Source of the DNA: Janthinobacterium sp. GW456P
GTDB taxonomy: Bacteria > Pseudomonadota > Gammaproteobacteria > Burkholderiales > Burkholderiaceae_D
Assembly (NCBI RefSeq): GCF_002127655.1
Contig: NZ_NEHB01000011.1
Coordinates: 1 to 33,431, forward strand
Length of the DNA: 33,431 nt
Reading direction: 5' to 3'
A program made the position numbers and the translations under genes. Under the pieces are notes generated by a model that was not told the DNA's origin, made no database searches, and worked only from the letters and a program-made list of their open reading frames with translations. Numbering within the stretch: the stretch's first letter is position 1; each line of letters starts with the position of its first letter. Positions 31,331 through 33,431 of the stretch are shown in pieces.

Positions 31331-32728
31331 TTATTGCGCCGCCGGGGCGCGCAATTTGCCTCCCCCTTGCGCGACATCGTCGCGTCCCAGCATGCCGGCG
31401 CTGGCCAGCAGCCGCAGCCGCGCCGAGCGCCATTCTGCCTGGCAACGGATGCGCTCCTGCTGCGCCTCGAGCAGCGCCGACTGCGTGGCCAGCATTTCCA
31501 GGATATCGGCCGCGCCCAGGCCGAACTTGCGCCGCACGCTGGCCAGCGCGTCCTGCGCCGCATCCAGCCACGCTTGCGACGCGGCCAGGTTGGCCAGCGC
31601 CGTGCTCGCCTCCGCATGGGTTTTCACCAGTTCCATCAGGGTCTGCTGCTGCACTTCCTCGGCCTCGGCCTCCCTTTGCCCCGCCTGCGCCTGCGCGCCG
31701 CGCACCTTGTAGTGGCGCGCAAAGCCGTCGAACAGGGGGATGTTGAGCGAGATGCCCACCAGGGTTTCGCGCGTGGAGGCCGGCGACAAGCCCTGGTTGG
31801 GCCGGCCATTCTGGTAGATATTGGCCGTCAGGTCGATACTGGGCCGGCCCTCCGAGCGGGCGATGTCCACCCGTTCGCGCGCCGCCGCCAGCTGCGCCTG
31901 CGCCGCCAGGATGGCCGGATGGCGCTCCCTGGCCCTTGCCAGCCAGGCATGCAGCTCATCTTGCAAACCCTCGCGCAGGTCCGCCGCCACGCCGTCCGCG
32001 TCGTCGTCCAGGAGCACAGCCGCGTCGGCCGCCAAGCCCAGGGTGTAGACCAGCACGGCGCCGGCCTTCTGGAACTCGCCGTCGGCGCGGCTGGCGCCCA
32101 GGGCCGCCTTGGCCAGGGCGCTGGCCGCCTGCAGGGTGTCGCTGTGCGAACCAAGGCCACGCTGGGCGCGGCGCTGCGTGGCCAGCACCGTTTCATTGGC
32201 CAGCGCCTGATATTCCTGGCGCATGCGCACGCTGGCGCGCGCCGTCTGGGCGTCGAAATACGCGCTGACCGTCGCCGCCAGGGTCTTTTGCAGCACGGCG
32301 TCGCGGTTGGCCAGGGCCGCGTCCAACATGGCTTGCGCCGAACGCTGGCCCGCCGCGCGCCCGCCGAAGTCGAACAGCCGCCAGGACAGGCTCAGCGAGC
32401 CCGTATTGCTGGCCAGGCTGCCGGACGGCGTGCCGGCGCCCGGATAGGCCGTGCGGTCATGCACCCGGCTCAGCCCCGCATTCAGGGTGGGCAGATAGGC
32501 GGCCCTGGCCTCGCCCACGCCGGCCGCCTGCAGCCGGATGCCGGCCCAGGCGCCGTGCACCTGCGCGTTGCGGCACAGGGCCAGGTCGACGGCCGCGGGC
32601 AACGTCAATGGTACATCGCTCTCATACGCGGACGGGCATGGCGCGGCGTCCAGCATCTGCGCCCGGACTGGCGCGGCGGCAAGGAACAAACCGGCGGCAA
32701 AGAAAACGGCGGCGTGCCTAGCGTTCAT
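31331..32728 (-). CDS. TolC-family outer-membrane efflux/secretion protein
   Basis: The 465-residue product starts with a signal peptide (MNARHAAVFFAAGLFLAAAP, cleavage near VRA-Q). It has the internal duplication of TolC-type channels: SWRLFDFGGR near 115 in the first half and NIPLFDGFARHYK near 335 in the second, each followed by long alanine-rich helices. It would form the outer-membrane channel of a type I secretion system. The gene overlaps the end of the HlyD-like gene by 11 bases, so the two are translationally coupled. There is no lipobox at the cleavage site. Confidence 0.88.
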   Translation of the reverse strand: MNARHAAVFFAAGLFLAAAPVRAQMLDAAPCPSAYESDVPLTLPAAVDLALCRNAQVHGAWAGIRLQAAGVGEARAAYLPTLNAGLSRVHDRTAYPGAGTPSGSLASNTGSLSLSWRLFDFGGRAAGQRSAQAMLDAALANRDAVLQKTLAATVSAYFDAQTARASVRMRQEYQALANETVLATQRRAQRGLGSHSDTLQAASALAKAALGASRADGEFQKAGAVLVYTLGLAADAAVLLDDDADGVAADLREGLQDELHAWLARARERHPAILAAQAQLAAARERVDIARSEGRPSIDLTANIYQNGRPNQGLSPASTRETLVGISLNIPLFDGFARHYKVRGAQAQAGQREAEAEEVQQQTLMELVKTHAEASTALANLAASQAWLDAAQDALASVRRKFGLGAADILEMLATQSALLEAQQERIRCQAEWRSARLRLLASAGMLGRDDVAQGGGKLRAPAAQ

Positions 32729-33431
32729 GCAGCGCCTCCTTCTGGTGCTGCACCAGCGGCGAGAGCACGTATTCGACCACCCTCCTCGTCCCCGTGCGGA
32801 TTTCCGCGCGCACGGCCATGCCGGCCGACAGCGGCACCGTCTTGCCGTCGATGAGCATCGACGGCTGCCGCAGCGTGATTTTCACGGCATACACGAGGCC
32901 CTTCTTCTCGTCCTCGATGGCGTCGCGCGAGACGCTGCTGACGACGGCGGGCACGGTGCCGTACTTCGTGTAGTCGAAGGCGTCGATCTTGACGGCGACC
33001 GCCTGCCCTGCCTGCACGAAGCCGACGTCGCGGTTCTCCAGCATGGCGTCGATTTCCAGCTTGCCCTGGCGCGGCACGATCTGCATCAGCGCCTGCGCGG
33101 CCGGCACCACGCCGCCCACCGTATGCAGCTTCAGTTGCTGCACCGTGCCGTCGACGGGCGCCGTCAGGCGCAGCAGGCTGCCGCGGGCGCCGGCGCGGCG
33201 CGCATCCTGGCCGCTGGCGGCCGCCACCCTCGCCCCTTCCGTCAGCGCGTCATACGCGTCTTTCTTCGTCTGCGCCACCAGGGCCGCCCGTTCGCTGCGG
33301 GCCGACGCCAGCTGGCCGGCCAGGTCGACGCGCGCCTGTTCCTTGTCCAGCCACGCGTGTTCGGCCACGTCGCGCGTGGCCAGCAGCGCCCGGTAATCGC
33401 CGGCCCGCTGCGTGGCCAGCGGCAGCGCCTG
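32718..33431 (-). CDS. HlyD-family membrane-fusion protein of a type I secretion system (partial)
   Basis: The frame is open to the window edge, so the N-terminus (membrane anchor and first helices) is missing; 237 residues remain. A coiled-coil region (EQARVDLAGQLASARSERAA) leads into the lipoyl/beta-barrel part with LLRLTAPVDGTVQQLKLHTV and VPAAQALMQIVP. The C-terminus has LSAGMAVRAEIRTGTRRVVE and YVLSPL, typical of HlyD. A GTG at 33368 could mislead as a start, but coding continues upstream. The ABC transporter gene is probably beyond the right edge. Confidence 0.88.
   Translation of the reverse strand, partial: QALPLATQRAGDYRALLATRDVAEHAWLDKEQARVDLAGQLASARSERAALVAQTKKDAYDALTEGARVAAASGQDARRAGARGSLLRLTAPVDGTVQQLKLHTVGGVVPAAQALMQIVPRQGKLEIDAMLENRDVGFVQAGQAVAVKIDAFDYTKYGTVPAVVSSVSRDAIEDEKKGLVYAVKITLRQPSMLIDGKTVPLSAGMAVRAEIRTGTRRVVEYVLSPLVQHQKEALHER

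Noticed and set aside
1..33431. CRISPR arrays, tRNA or rRNA genes
   Set aside because: No regularly spaced identical repeats of CRISPR size and no tRNA- or rRNA-like segments were seen on reading the sequence.

Overview
The window looks like chromosomal DNA of a GC-rich betaproteobacterium. My best guess is an Oxalobacteraceae member of the Janthinobacterium/Massilia/Duganella type. This is an inference from codon use and gene content, because no rRNA or other phylogenetic marker is present.

Region 1 (1-4588) is an accessory island, visibly more AT-rich than the rest. It opens with the tail of an IS3-type transposase. It then carries seven small genes, all on the minus strand: a stand-alone EF-G domain IV-like protein, several unknown or immunity-like proteins, a frameshifted HEAT-like gene and two small membrane proteins. 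A short motif built around CTTCTGGCCG recurs at nearly every gene boundary, always in the same orientation, so the stretch reads like an array of gene-plus-motif cassettes. Tandem GTGTCCGG repeats near 3.4 kb look like the end of a lost IS21-type element.

Region 2 (4589-6742) is ordinary chromosome: a MepB-like protein, a small unknown, a TfoX N-domain protein and a D-lactate dehydrogenase.

Region 3 (6829-27493) is a large cell-surface polysaccharide locus of four back-to-back transcription units. The first minus unit encodes a GT2-GT4 fusion glycosyltransferase, a Wzx-type flippase, a GT4 glycosyltransferase, an AlgI-like MBOAT O-acetyltransferase and two tandem SGNH-like partners. A short plus unit encodes a Wzy/O-antigen-ligase-like protein and a polysaccharide deacetylase. 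The next minus unit encodes an AMP-forming acyl ligase, a fold-III PLP decarboxylase and an asparagine-synthetase-like protein without the usual Cys2. The final plus unit encodes a GNAT-like protein, an acyl carrier protein, two alpha/beta-hydrolase-fold proteins, a GT4 glycosyltransferase and a TPR protein. The ligase, decarboxylase, hydrolase 1/2 and O-ligase are of the kind named 'exosortase A system-associated', yet no exosortase or PEP-CTERM protein is in the window. The ligase, carrier protein and decarboxylase suggest an aminoacyl group built on a carrier protein and attached to the polysaccharide. A perfect FNR-type box (TTGAT-N4-ATCAA) lies between the last two units.

Region 4 (27480-33431) holds a three-gene minus unit of DUF6058-like, DUF6678-like and SUFU-like proteins, then purT, a VOC-family protein, and the TolC and HlyD parts of a type I secretion system that runs off the right edge.
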